Source: Chloroflexota bacterium
GTDB taxonomy: Bacteria > Chloroflexota > UBA6077 > SHYK01
DNA length: 64,000 nt
Assembly: GCA_009692845.1 (NCBI GenBank)
Contig: SHYK01000002.1
Span: 62,001-126,000 of the forward strand
Reading direction: 5' to 3'
In this document: one piece after another, positions 41,908 through 51,628 of the stretch
Layout of the letters: each line of letters opens with the position of its first letter
Position numbering within the stretch: position 1 is the stretch's first letter
Position numbers and translations under genes: made by a program
Notes under the pieces: model-generated
The model's database searches: none
Seen by the model: the letters and a program-made list of their open reading frames with translations, nothing else
Told to the model about the DNA's origin: nothing

Positions 41908-43149
41908 GTGAACCGCCCGATCTCCGTCTACTTGCTCACTGGGGAGTTCCCACCGGCGGTCGGTGGGATCGCCGATTACACGGCGCTTCTGGCCGAACAG
42001 CTCCAGTCGATGGGTGCCAGAGTGCAGGTCGTTGCCATGGCGGAAGGACGCTCGACGGTAGTGAGCTCGAGCAGTGCTGGCGATTCTGTGGGTGAGACCG
42101 CTGGCGTCCCTGTGCGGTACGTTCGCGACTGGGGCCCGGGGACCCTGTTCCGTCTGGCCAGAGATCTGCGGCGGGAAGCCGCGGACATCGTTCATCTGCA
42201 ATATCAGGCGGCAGGGTTTTTCCGTAGCCCGCTCATTAGCTTGCTGCCCTGGCTGCTCCGAACGGCTGGTGTCAGGGCCAGATTCGTGACAACTTTTCAT
42301 GACCTACGGGTTCCTTTCTTGTTTCCCAAGGCCGGTCCCCTGCGGCGCCTGGCGGTTAGTGCGATATGGCATTCCAGCCGAGGAGTGGTCTGCACCGACC
42401 CGGCCGATATCCTGGCGATGGCTCGGAAGGGCCCGAGCGCCTGGATTCCCATCGGGCCAAATATCGTGCCTGACGGCCGGGGATCACGGTCGGAGGCTCG
42501 GGCTCGATGGGGACTGAGCGACGACGCGACGGTGATCGGCTTCTTCGGCTTTATCAATGCGAGTAAAGGCGTCGACGATCTCTTGGACGCGACGGCCCGG
42601 CTCGTGGACGAGGGATGGGGACACCTGCATCTCCTTTTTGTGGGGGATGAGGTGGGTGCTAGTGATCCGACCAACCTCCGGACGCTCGCGGCCATCCGAG
42701 CCAAAATCGAGGGGCTCGGGCTGGCGAACAGGATCACCTGGACCGGTGCCCTGGCAAACGCCGACGTCTCGCAGGCGCTTGAAGGCGCGGATCTGGCCGT
42801 GCTTCCCTATGTTGATGGCGCGTCGCTGCGACGGGGCAGCCTCATGGCCTGCCTGGCCCACGGTCTCCCGATCGTGACCACCTGGCCGCACTCACAGCCG
42901 GACCTTCCCGATCGGTTCACGGTTCCTCCATTTGATGAAGGCGAGCGCTTTCGTCTGTCCGATGGGGCGGTGGCGTTTGCGGAGCCGGGCAATGCTGCCA
43001 GCCTTGCTGCTGTGATGGCCACGCTCCTGGACAACCCTGCTCGACGGGAGGAGCTTAGCTGCGGGGGCAGAGCGTTAGCGGAGCGGTTCAACTGGCCGGC
43101 CATAGGCGCCGCCACCCTCCGTTTTTACGAACGGGTGCTGGGGTCCTAA
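41908..43149 (+). CDS. Glycosyltransferase, GT4 family
   Basis: A 413-residue GT-B transferase. The N-terminus reads VYLLTGEFPPAVGGIADYTALL, the usual GT4 Gly-rich loop. The C-terminal nucleotide-sugar domain includes VIGFFGFINASKGVDDLLDA and ALEGADLAVLPYVDGASLRRGSLM. Donor and acceptor cannot be read. It starts at GTG 41908 and is followed by an O-antigen ligase-like gene, so the pair probably builds a surface polysaccharide. Confidence 0.88.
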   Translation: MNRPISVYLLTGEFPPAVGGIADYTALLAEQLQSMGARVQVVAMAEGRSTVVSSSSAGDSVGETAGVPVRYVRDWGPGTLFRLARDLRREAADIVHLQYQAAGFFRSPLISLLPWLLRTAGVRARFVTTFHDLRVPFLFPKAGPLRRLAVSAIWHSSRGVVCTDPADILAMARKGPSAWIPIGPNIVPDGRGSRSEARARWGLSDDATVIGFFGFINASKGVDDLLDATARLVDEGWGHLHLLFVGDEVGASDPTNLRTLAAIRAKIEGLGLANRITWTGALANADVSQALEGADLAVLPYVDGASLRRGSLMACLAHGLPIVTTWPHSQPDLPDRFTVPPFDEGERFRLSDGAVAFAEPGNAASLAAVMATLLDNPARREELSCGGRALAERFNWPAIGAATLRFYERVLGS

Positions 43150-43181
43150 CGAGTGAGGCGGATTCTAGCGACGACTCGCAG

Positions 43182-44615
43182 TTGAGTATGTGGCCCGCGG
43201 TAAATCAGCACCGACTCCTGGCGATAGGGGTGGGCGGGGCGAGCGTCCTGGGTGGGGCAATCGGGATGAGCGCCGTGGCTATTTCACCACTGGTCCCGAT
43301 TGGTGCGTTCCTCGGTCTTGGTGGGTTCGCCACGATCTTTCGTGCGCCGCTGAGTGGCGTGCTTCTCTTCGTGATCACCGCCTGCCTTCTTCCTTTCGCC
43401 GTCATTCCGGTTCGGATCGGCGTGGCCCTCACGGTCATCGATGTAGCGCTGAGCTTGGTTTTGGTCGTCTGGGTGCTCCGGATCATGCGCGGTCGCAAAG
43501 GATTGGTGACCACGCCGATCGACGGTTGGCTGGGCATGCTGATTGGGTTCGCGCTTGTCTCTTTCGTGCTGGGATCGGGGTACGCCGCCATTGCCGGTGA
43601 GCAGTTCCGCCTGTTCCTGAAGCTGCTCAACAGCATGCTGTTTTTCTACGGGGTCACCCAGGTGGTGGAAACCAAGGGTAATTTGCTCAAAGTGCTTCGG
43701 GTGCTGCTGGTGGCAGGGGGACTAGCGGCGACCATCGCGATTGTGCTTTATGCCTTGCCCCGTGAGTTGGGGGTGAGAGCGCTGTCCGCGCTTCGTCCGC
43801 TCGGCTATCCGATCGGAGAGCAGGTCATTCGCGTAATCGCGGGGACATCCACGGTGCGGGCGACCGGCACGTCAATCGATCCGAACGTGCTCGGGGGCCT
43901 GCTAATGCTGGTGGGCGTGCTTGGCTCGGCGTCTCTGCTGGCTGGGAAACCGCTCCTGCGTCGGCCGCTACTGACCGCGATCATGCTCGCCGTGGTGGCC
44001 GGCGTCGTGTTGAGCTACTCCCGCAGCTCCTGGATCGGGTTCGCTGCTGGCGTGGGCTTCATCGCCGGGTTTAAGGATCGTCGCGCATGGTGGCTCATCG
44101 GCATCGCGATCGGGGCGGTGCTGGTCCTTCCCCAGGGTCAGGTGCTGCTGGACCGCTTCACTTCGGGGGTCGAGGTAAAGGATCAGGCTGCCGCAATGCG
44201 GTTGGGGGAATACAAAGACGCGCTCACTTTGATCAGCCAATACCCATTCCTGGGAGTGGGCTTTGGAGAGGCCCCGACGATTGAGCTGTACGTAGCCGTT
44301 TCCAGTATCTATTTGCTGATTGCAGAGGAAATGGGGCTCGTCGGTTTGACGATTTTCATCGCGAGTGTGGGGCTGGCCCTGGTGCATTCGTTTCGGGGCA
44401 AGGGCAATGAAGCGAGCGAGCTGGCAGTGGCGGTAACCGGGCTTCAGGGAGCCCTGATCGCGGCCCTGGTCGCTGGGCTGTTCGACCACTATTTCTTCAA
44501 CATCCGGTTCCCTCACATGGTGGGGCTCTTCTGGCTGCTGGTGGGGTTGTTAGTTGTGGCCACCCGCTTCTCGAAGGCGGAAGCGAAGCAAGCCGGCGTA
44601 GAGCAAAGGGTGTAA
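43182..44615 (+). CDS. O-antigen ligase/polymerase-like membrane protein
   Basis: A 477-residue protein with about eleven membrane segments. The Wzy_C-like region shows VLSYSRSSWIGFAAGVGFIAG, and a large periplasmic loop with VRATGTSIDPNVLGGLL, as in O-antigen ligase family proteins. These join or polymerise lipid-linked glycans outside the membrane. The start is TTG 43182 or ATG 43188. It follows the GT4 gene by 32 bases in the same direction. Confidence 0.82.
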   Translation: MSMWPAVNQHRLLAIGVGGASVLGGAIGMSAVAISPLVPIGAFLGLGGFATIFRAPLSGVLLFVITACLLPFAVIPVRIGVALTVIDVALSLVLVVWVLRIMRGRKGLVTTPIDGWLGMLIGFALVSFVLGSGYAAIAGEQFRLFLKLLNSMLFFYGVTQVVETKGNLLKVLRVLLVAGGLAATIAIVLYALPRELGVRALSALRPLGYPIGEQVIRVIAGTSTVRATGTSIDPNVLGGLLMLVGVLGSASLLAGKPLLRRPLLTAIMLAVVAGVVLSYSRSSWIGFAAGVGFIAGFKDRRAWWLIGIAIGAVLVLPQGQVLLDRFTSGVEVKDQAAAMRLGEYKDALTLISQYPFLGVGFGEAPTIELYVAVSSIYLLIAEEMGLVGLTIFIASVGLALVHSFRGKGNEASELAVAVTGLQGALIAALVAGLFDHYFFNIRFPHMVGLFWLLVGLLVVATRFSKAEAKQAGVEQRV

Positions 44616-44721
44616 AAAAGTCACGTTCCTTCGCATCTAGCCGCTTTCGATGCCATACTGTGGGGTTCACTCGGGATTCCCGAGTTTTTGATCATCGGTG
44701 CTGGACTGGAGTGACTCGTCG

Positions 44722-46604
44722 ATGCTGGTACGCTTTTGGGGAACGAGAGGTTCGGTTCCGACCCCTGGCCCGGCCACCGTCCGTTTTGGCGGCAATACTG
44801 CCTGCGTTGAGGTTCGGTCCGGAGACAGCCTGGCAATACTTGATTGCGGAACTGGGGCGCGCGGGCTGGGAGAAAAGCTCGCTAGCGAGCAGCCGAGCCT
44901 CAAGACGCAGATGTTCTTGAGCCACGTTCACTGGGACCACATCCAGGGGTTTCCGTTCTTCTTGCCCGTCTTCCAGCCGAATGCCGACCTAGAGATTACG
45001 GCGCGGCCGGGATGGAGGTGGGCCTGGAGGAATCCCTGTCCGGCCAGATGCAATACACCTATTTTCCCGTCCGCCTGGGCGATCTTCGCTCGCGGATCTC
45101 CTTCCACGAGGTGGGAGAGGACACCTTTCAAGCGGGCAAGTTCCAGGTTGCCACCCAATACCTGAACCACACCTGCCCGGCGGTTGGCTACCGGTTAACC
45201 GTCGGCGGAGTCTCCGTCGCTTATCTCAGTGACCACGAGCCGTTCTGGCCCCACGATTCCAAGCTCGGCCGAGAAGATCTCCTCCACCATCCAGCGGATC
45301 GTCGTCACATTGCGTTCGCGGAAGGCGTCGATCTGCTGATTCACGATGCGCAATATACCGATGAGGAGTATCCTGGCCGGCGAGGTTGGGACCACAGCAC
45401 GGTTGAGTACGCGGTGGACGTCGCTGCCGCGGCGGGGGCGAAGCGTCTGGCCCTGTTTCACCACGACCCGGGTCGGAGTGACGACGCGGTCGATGAGCTG
45501 GTAAGCAGCGCGAGACGATACGCTGAGGCCACGCACGCCAATGTCGACATTTTTGGCGCCTCCGAAGGAAAGGCGATTGAGATGGCCGAGCACGATGCCG
45601 GGCCGACTTCTTTGAGGCCTCTGGTTATCGCCACGCCATCCGCTCCAGCCCGAATCCTCCTGCTCGGCAATGAAGAGCGGCGTCGCCAGCTTCGGGGGGC
45701 TCTGACCCCTGATGCGTACCGAATGAACGAAGCGGACCTTACGGAGGATGGTCACGACTGGGCGGCACTCGATCCCGACCTGGCGGTCATCGCCGTTGCG
45801 ACAGTAGAGGATGCCACCATTCTGCTCAGACGCTTGACCAGGAGCCTTCCCGACCGGCCGCTAGTAGTCGTGATCGATGAGGTCGAAAACCAGCTCGCCC
45901 TGCGGCACCTGGGCGAGATCGCCTCGGATGTCATCGGCGTCCCATTTTTTGCCCCGAACCTTAGAGCGCGGGTCCGGGCGTGCCTGGCGCGCAGCCCAGG
46001 AAACGGCCGCCTGGAGTTGACGAATGCCCGACAGTCGCTCGATACGCTGGCCGGGGTTAGCGTGGTGCCCCCTGACGAGCTGCCGGCCATGCTTCAGACT
46101 GGGGCAGCATGTGGGTTTAGGCCCGGCGAAGTACTCTTCCAGCAGGGCGAGACCGGGTCTGGGGTCTACTTCATTCGGCGAGGTCTGGCTCGGGTAGTTG
46201 TAGTGGCGCCCGATGGGGGCGAAGTCACTGTCGGATATGCCGGTCCCGGCGAGATCCTCGGCGAGATGTCAGCCCTGGATGGATCGCTTCGCTCCGCGAC
46301 CGTGGTTGCGATCGAACCGGTCGAGGCGAGCTACATCACTCAGGAGGCTTTCCGGGAGGCGATTGGTCGGGCTCCGGAGGCTTCGCTCCGCGTGCTGCAG
46401 CTGCTGGTGCGACGGCTCCGTGCCCTGGACAAACGGATGGGCGAATCCAGCCTGAGCCATGCATTGCCATCCGGCGGCACCGACAAAGATCTGGACCTGG
46501 AAAGTAAATTGAAGCAACTGCAGTCGCGTATCGATGAGCTTGGCCTCACTCGAGAGAACCTCGCATGGGACTTGCCTGAGAAAGGCGGGGTTAGAACCCC
46601 GTGA
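44722..46604 (+). CDS. Metallo-beta-lactamase hydrolase fused to a pseudo-receiver and a cNMP-binding domain; one-base frameshift
   Basis: ATG 44722 begins an MBL-fold domain: MLVRFWGTRGSVPTPG, LDCGTG, FLSHVHWDHIQG (HxHxDH). At about 45000 one G is missing (GAG ATT ACG^GC), after which the next frame continues with GMEVGLEESLSGQMQYTYF, LNHTCPAVGYRL, YLSDHEP and LIHDAQYTDEEY. Then a receiver-like domain lacking the phospho-Asp (DPDLAVIAVA), a cyclic-nucleotide-binding domain (FRPGEVLFQQGETGSGVYFIRRG, EILGEMSALDGS) and a C-terminal coiled coil. Expected length is about 627 residues if the frame is restored. Phosphodiesterase-like hydrolysis is plausible. Confidence 0.78.
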
Positions 46605-47925
46605 TGCGAGCGATGAGGCTCCGCACTTCGGGCAGCCGAGCCGTCGACAGCGCCTCGTCGGCCACCTGATCCGCGGTTAGCCTTCCCAACCGCTCTTCTG
46701 CCAGGTCCAGGAACTTTTCCCGAACGGCGGAGTCGGCCATGGGATTACCGGGGGTTCCAGTGGCAGCCGTGACAATTTCCGTCCAGGATTGACCGGAGCG
46801 AGCGGTCAGCGTTACTCGCGCGGCGCTAGTCGGCAGATTGGGATCGATTTCGGCTTGCACCAGGGACCGCAGAGCGACAACGTCCGCTCGGCCGACCGCA
46901 TCATCACTGAATTGCCGGAGCCGAGCCGTTCCGTCCAAATAGCCGACCGCGGCGCAGTGGTAAATGCTGAATTTCCCTTCGAGCCCGGTGGTGGGTTCCC
47001 GCTTTCCGGTGAGCTCCAGGACATAGGGATTGACCCAGCAATGGATCGAAGCCACTTCTGAGGCCGGGAGGGCGGCGGAGCGGGCCAAGGCCGCGACGGC
47101 ATCGATAGTTGGGTGGGTGACCACGCCGCAGGCATACGGTTTGAAGCCGTCGTTAAGGAGCTCCCAGGTGGTGCCTAGTCCGGCCAAAGCGCGATCGACG
47201 TCGCTTTTCTGGGAGAGGACCGACCAGTAACCACGCACTCCTTCCAGGCCGGCGGCTGCGCTCACCCAGTCGCGCTTGGCCAGCAGGGCGCTCAGAACGC
47301 CGTTCGCGGCCGCTTTGCCGGCGTGAAGAGACTTGGTCATTGAGCCGAACATCTCGCGCAGCCCAGCCGCCTGGGCGGCCGCCGCCGAGAGGGCATTGAT
47401 CATTTGGTTGGAATCAAGACCAAGCAGACGTCCAGCCGCCGCCGCCGCGCCCAGCGTCCCGGCCGTTCCAGTGACGTGGAAGCCCTGGTCATAATGCTCG
47501 GGATGAACGGCCAGGGCGACCCGAGCAGCCACGTCGAAACCGATCGAATGCGCAGCCATCAACGCCCGACCGCTCACCCCCATCCATTGTCCGACCGCCA
47601 GGGCGGCCGACATCACCGGTCCGGTGCCGTGCAGAATCGTGGGGTCGTGCGTGTCATCAAAATCGAGGACGTGGGAGGCCACCCCATTTACCAGCGCTGC
47701 GTTCGTGAGGGAGGTCATACCGCCCCCCAGAAGTGAGGCCTGGGCATTACCGCCGAGGTCAAGGGCGAGGCTGCGGATGATCTCAACCGTTGGTTCTTCC
47801 CAGGCAGCGAGGGTTACCCCGAGATAATCGAGAAAGCAGCGCTCGCTGGCGTGCAGCACGTCGGTCGGAATGGCATCGGTCTCGAATTCGGAAGCGAACT
47901 TCGCCAGAGTCAGGGTTGCACCCAT
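46591..47925 (-). CDS. MmgE/PrpD family protein
   Basis: A 444-residue protein of the 2-methylcitrate dehydratase/MmgE-PrpD fold. The N-terminus FLDYLGVTLAAWEEP, then NGVASHVLDFDDTHDPTILHGTGPV and KSLHAGKAAANGVLSALLAKRDW, match the family. Substrate cannot be named; stand-alone homologues include decarboxylases and dehydratases. No other methylcitrate gene is in the window. The start at 47925 has TTGGAG six bases before. Confidence 0.88.
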   Translation of the reverse strand: MGATLTLAKFASEFETDAIPTDVLHASERCFLDYLGVTLAAWEEPTVEIIRSLALDLGGNAQASLLGGGMTSLTNAALVNGVASHVLDFDDTHDPTILHGTGPVMSAALAVGQWMGVSGRALMAAHSIGFDVAARVALAVHPEHYDQGFHVTGTAGTLGAAAAAGRLLGLDSNQMINALSAAAAQAAGLREMFGSMTKSLHAGKAAANGVLSALLAKRDWVSAAAGLEGVRGYWSVLSQKSDVDRALAGLGTTWELLNDGFKPYACGVVTHPTIDAVAALARSAALPASEVASIHCWVNPYVLELTGKREPTTGLEGKFSIYHCAAVGYLDGTARLRQFSDDAVGRADVVALRSLVQAEIDPNLPTSAARVTLTARSGQSWTEIVTAATGTPGNPMADSAVREKFLDLAEERLGRLTADQVADEALSTARLPEVRSLIARITGF

Positions 47926-48009
47926 CGGTACTCCAATGCGCTTTTTTCGCGAGGCATCGGGGGTCAGGTCCTGGTGGACGGCGGCAGCATGCCGTTCTTG
48001 CCTGAGATT

Positions 48010-48582
48010 TTAGTCGTGTAAGGAGGTGTTCCTGGCCGGGCTGAGGGCGGCGGCAGCTAAGTCGACATAAACGCTGGAAAGGAATTCTTGAACCACCCTA
48101 GCGGTCGCTCCCCAGATTTGGTGCCTGCCGTGTTCGTAGAACTGGACCGGGCGGGCTTGGCCCCGCAGCTCCCAGATCTCTTCGTGGAAGGCCGCCGGGT
48201 CCTGCAGCGCACGCAACGGGATTTCGACGATCTCGGCGACCTCCGAAGGGTTCGGCGTGAAGCTAGGGCGATAGGTCAGGGTTCCCACGTGGGGGGTGAT
48301 CATGAAATTGCTCGCGGCAACGTGGACCTCGGAGAGACTGCCCAGGAGCTGAACGTCGCAAGCAGGCACGCCGACTTCCTCCTGGGCCTCCCGGAGCGCG
48401 GTAGCGGCCAAATCCGCATCTGATGGGTCGCGCGCGCCTCCCGGGAGCGACATCTGGCCCCCGTGCTCGCGGAGCGCCTCGCTGCGTCGAGTAAAGACGA
48501 TGTGGGGCTCGCCGCCGTGTGGGTAGACGAGCACCAGGACGGCGGCGATCCTCGGAGGGGGATCCAGTTCAACTGGGTGCAT
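48010..48582 (-). CDS. CoA pyrophosphatase-type Nudix hydrolase
   Basis: A 190-residue Nudix protein with the CoA-type signature in front of the box: HGGQMSLPGGARDPSDADLAATALREAQEEVGV. The EVHVAASNFMITPHVG segment is also typical of NudL/YeaB enzymes, which split CoA and acyl-CoA to phosphopantetheine and ADP. The third Nudix gene in the window, only distantly related to the pair near 3 kb. Confidence 0.88.
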   Translation of the reverse strand: MHPVELDPPPRIAAVLVLVYPHGGEPHIVFTRRSEALREHGGQMSLPGGARDPSDADLAATALREAQEEVGVPACDVQLLGSLSEVHVAASNFMITPHVGTLTYRPSFTPNPSEVAEIVEIPLRALQDPAAFHEEIWELRGQARPVQFYEHGRHQIWGATARVVQEFLSSVYVDLAAAALSPARNTSLHD

Positions 48583-48703
48583 AACCAGGCCAAGTATACG
48601 AGAGGGGCGTTGTGGGCCAAGATTCCTCGCTTAGGGTTACACCCCTGGGGCAGGGCGAGGAAGCGTTTTACGACCGCTCTTTGTAGTATCTTGGCTTTCC
48701 AGA

Positions 48704-48729
48704 AGAAACTGGGGATTTCCCCAGTTTCT
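48704..48729. repeat. Perfect 11-bp inverted repeat upstream of the glutaredoxin gene
   Basis: AGAAACTGGGG-ATTT-CCCCAGTTTCT. It is a very stable hairpin but has no T-run on either side, so it is not a standard terminator. It stands 74 bases before the glutaredoxin start, between two genes transcribed away from each other, so an operator or a small palindromic element are both possible. Confidence 0.5.
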
Positions 48730-48802
48730 GTGGGACGGCTCGCGCTTCAGAGTGCAGGCTTAGAATTCGGTATCACGGGCAGAACGAATCGGGGAGCGAA
48801 GA

Positions 48803-49054
48803 ATGACGGATATGTTGGTGGTTTATGGAACGGATTGGTGTGGCGACTGCGCCCGCGCACGAAGCCTGCTCGACGAGCGAGGCACGCCTTATCAGTGGAT
48901 CAATGTGGAGCAAGATCCGAAGGCAGCCGTGCTAGTGCGTGAGCTAAACCGAGGGAATCAGTCGGTACCCACGATCGTTTTTCCTGACGGAGCCGTGCTC
49001 ATCGAGCCCTCTGATCGGGATTTAGAAGCGCAGTTGGCTCGAGTGGGCCTTTAG
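48803..49054 (+). CDS. Mycoredoxin/glutaredoxin-like protein
   Basis: An 83-residue thioredoxin-fold protein with C13-G-D-C16 in YGTDWCGDCARARSLLDERG and the cis-Pro in NQSVPTIVFPDG. The length, CxxC and VEQDP segment place it with mycoredoxins and NrdH-like glutaredoxins, which reduce mixed disulfides or serve ribonucleotide reductase. ATG 48803 follows GGGGAG. It faces the divergent CoA-type Nudix gene. Confidence 0.85.
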   Translation: MTDMLVVYGTDWCGDCARARSLLDERGTPYQWINVEQDPKAAVLVRELNRGNQSVPTIVFPDGAVLIEPSDRDLEAQLARVGL

Positions 49055-49058
49055 GCCT

Positions 49059-49997
49059 TCAATTCGTGGATGTCAGCTCGTCCTGCACTACCCTCGCCAG
49101 GGCGTCGATCAGGAGAGGCGAGGTGTTCAAGCTCCCGGGCCGGAATAGCTTCATCCCGACTTCGGCAGCCTGGGCTTGGGCGGCGACGTCGATGTCGTAC
49201 AAGACTTCGAGGTGGTCGGCCAGGAATTGGATCGGCGCCACGATAACGGCTCGGTGGCCGTCTTCCTTCAACTGGGGAAGCAGATCAAGTAGATCCGGTT
49301 TCAGCCACTCTTCACGGGTGTGACCGGCACTCTGGTAAGCGAAGGCCCAGCGCTCTCGAGGCAAAAGGCAACGCTCGGCGACCGCCCCCGCCGTCGCCTG
49401 CAACGCAGCGATGTAGTCGGGCTCGTGGTCGGCCACTGATCGAGGAAGGCTGTGCGCGGTGAAGATAATCGGCGGAGGGGTCTGGCCTTGAGACTGCACC
49501 AGGCTCATCGTCCCGCTGAGGTGCTCGGCCAGGGCCTCGATAAACGGCGGGAGATGGTGCCAGGACCGCGCGACCCGCACCGTCTTTTCGAGACTGAGAT
49601 CCGCTTCGGCCCGCGCGACCGCGTCGAGGTAGCCTCGCATGATTCCCACCGAGAACTGCGGTGAGAGCACGACTCCGACGATGGTGGTTGCTCCGGCATC
49701 GCGGAGCTCGGCCAGCCCGCTGGCGATGGTGGGAGCCGAGTGGCGCATGCCGACCCGGACGTGGAAGTCGCCTGGGCCGTACTGTTGGTTGAGGCGCTCG
49801 TCGAGTTTCGCGGCCTGGTCAAGAGTGATTTCGATCAACGGTGAGCCTCCCACCTGGGCAAATCGGCGGCGAAACTCGGCGATCAGGTCCTCGGGGACTT
49901 CACGGCCGCCGCGGACGCTGGAAAGGTAGGCTGGCACTTCATCGAGGTTCTTCGCGGTCCCGAAGGTCATGAGCAGGACGCCCACCGTTTGGGGCAT
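49059..49997 (-). CDS. hemH: Ferrochelatase
   Basis: A 312-residue enzyme inserting iron into porphyrin. Conserved segments are GVLLMTFGTAKNLDEVPAYL, MRHSAPTIASGLAEL, the active-site histidine in IIFTAHSLP, and WAFAYQSAGHTREEWLKPDL. In Gram-positive-type pathways the substrate is coproporphyrin rather than protoporphyrin, and the present sequence does not settle this. It is 81 bases downstream of hemE and probably cotranscribed; its 3' end almost touches the convergent glutaredoxin gene. Confidence 0.93.
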   Translation of the reverse strand: MPQTVGVLLMTFGTAKNLDEVPAYLSSVRGGREVPEDLIAEFRRRFAQVGGSPLIEITLDQAAKLDERLNQQYGPGDFHVRVGMRHSAPTIASGLAELRDAGATTIVGVVLSPQFSVGIMRGYLDAVARAEADLSLEKTVRVARSWHHLPPFIEALAEHLSGTMSLVQSQGQTPPPIIFTAHSLPRSVADHEPDYIAALQATAGAVAERCLLPRERWAFAYQSAGHTREEWLKPDLLDLLPQLKEDGHRAVIVAPIQFLADHLEVLYDIDVAAQAQAAEVGMKLFRPGSLNTSPLLIDALARVVQDELTSTN

Positions 49998-50078
49998 CGA
50001 ACTAGGTCCGCGCCCGGGGGGACTGGGAGGCCGGGGTAAAAACGGAGGTGGATGAGCCGGGCACTTCGGCGCTCTCTG

Positions 50079-51137
50079 CTAAGGTCTCGCCCCGATGGGC
50101 TGACTATGGACGAAGTCCACCAGCCGGGCGAGGCTGTCGGGCGGCGTTTCCGGCATGACCCCATGGCCCAGGTTGAAAACGTGGCCCGGCCTGCCGGCTG
50201 CTCTGCGCAGGACATCGGCTGCACCGTCCGCGACAATTTCAAAGGGCGCGAGCAGCATGGTCGGATCTAGATTCCCCTGGATGCCTTTCTCGGTGCCGAT
50301 CCGTTCCCAGGCAACATCTAGGGGCACGCGCCAATCTACTGAAACCATGTCGCTGCCGGCTGCGGCGATCTGTTCGAGCATCCCCCCGATTCCAGTACCG
50401 AAGTGAAGGGTCGGGATCCCCAGCGGGCGAAGCTCGTCAAAGATTCGCTTACTGTGCGGCAGCACGTATTCCTCGTAGTGATTCGGAGCCAGAGCGCCGA
50501 TCCAGCTGTCAAACAGCTGAAGCACCTGAGCGCCGGCCGCGACCTGTCCCCGCAGATATCTGATGATTACTTCGGTCAATGTGCCCATGAGCTGGTGCCA
50601 GACCGCTGGCTCGCTGAACATCAAAGCCTTGGCCCGGGCGTAGTCCCGGGAGGGGCGGCCCTCCACCAGATAACAGGCCAACGTGAACGGAGCGCCGGAA
50701 AATCCGACTAGGGCGGCCCGTCCACCGAGTCGCTGCTTGGTCAGCCGGATGGCCTCAAAGACGTAGGGAGTGGCTTCTTCAGCATCCACGACGCGGAGCC
50801 GAGTGACGTCCGCGGCGGACCTCACCGGGTTGTGGATGATCGGCCCGACTTCGGGCTCGATCATGAAATCGACGCCCATCGCCTCCATGGGAAGCATGAT
50901 GTCGGCGAACATTACCGCCGCATCGACCCCAAATGCGTTGATCGGCATCTCGGTGACCTGGGCGCAAAGCTCAGGAGTTTTGGCCAGGGTCAAGATGTCG
51001 TACCGCTGTCGCAGCTCGCGGTACTCGGCGAGGCACCGGCCGGCCTGCCGCATGAACCAAACCGGCGTGACGTCCACCGGGGCGTGGCGGCAAGCGGCCA
51101 GCATCCGCTCCTCCCCGGTCATGGCAGGGCTATTCAC
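50079..51137 (-). CDS. hemE: Uroporphyrinogen decarboxylase
   Basis: A 352-residue TIM-barrel enzyme converting uroporphyrinogen III to coproporphyrinogen III. The N-terminal PVWFMRQAGRCLAEYRELR and the later VGFSGAPFTLACYLVEG, WRVPLDVAW and FNLGHGVMPETPPD are signatures of the family. Start GTG 51137 has GGAGGT eight bases upstream. With hemH downstream this gives a haem-synthesis pair; the oxidase that should act between them is not in the window. Confidence 0.95.
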   Translation of the reverse strand: MNSPAMTGEERMLAACRHAPVDVTPVWFMRQAGRCLAEYRELRQRYDILTLAKTPELCAQVTEMPINAFGVDAAVMFADIMLPMEAMGVDFMIEPEVGPIIHNPVRSAADVTRLRVVDAEEATPYVFEAIRLTKQRLGGRAALVGFSGAPFTLACYLVEGRPSRDYARAKALMFSEPAVWHQLMGTLTEVIIRYLRGQVAAGAQVLQLFDSWIGALAPNHYEEYVLPHSKRIFDELRPLGIPTLHFGTGIGGMLEQIAAAGSDMVSVDWRVPLDVAWERIGTEKGIQGNLDPTMLLAPFEIVADGAADVLRRAAGRPGHVFNLGHGVMPETPPDSLARLVDFVHSQPIGARP

Positions 51138-51283
51138 GCTTCATTACCTCCGCGAGCTTGAATGGCGTTGGATGGAGAGAGGCATCGTCGCAGGACGGCG
51201 TCGACCGTTCGGCCGGGGTGACCAGTTAGAATACTCAAGATAGCAGAAAAACTCGCGAACGAAAGCTCCGCTTGGAGTGGGCC

Positions 51284-51628
51284 ATGCGCAGAACCGAAGA
51301 ACCCTTTCAGCGGATCAACGTCGACGATGCCAAACGACTGATCGACGAAGGTCAGGTCAAAGTGATCGATGTCCGTCAGCCCGATGAATGGGTGGCCGGC
51401 CATATCCCACAAGCGGAGCATGTTCCGCTGGATGGGATCGTGAATCAGCCGTTGACGACCCTCACCGGGGATAAGGAAAGCGCCTACCTGTTTGTTTGCG
51501 CAGTCGGTGGGCGCAGTGCGATTGCCTGCGAGGTGGCAGCGGCGATGGGATTCACCGAGCTCTACAACCTGGAAGGCGGAACCACGGCCTGGATCAAGAG
51601 TGGGTTGCCGGTCAATACCGGCACCTAG
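51284..51628 (+). CDS. Rhodanese-domain protein
   Basis: A 114-residue single rhodanese domain: VKVIDVRQPDEWVAGHIPQAEHVPL, active-site C72 in FVCAVGGRS and a closing YNLEGGTTAWIKSGLPV. Single-domain rhodaneses carry persulfide sulfur. ATG 51284 has GGAG seven bases upstream; a TTG four codons earlier is possible. It is divergent from hemE. Confidence 0.88.
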   Translation: MRRTEEPFQRINVDDAKRLIDEGQVKVIDVRQPDEWVAGHIPQAEHVPLDGIVNQPLTTLTGDKESAYLFVCAVGGRSAIACEVAAAMGFTELYNLEGGTTAWIKSGLPVNTGT

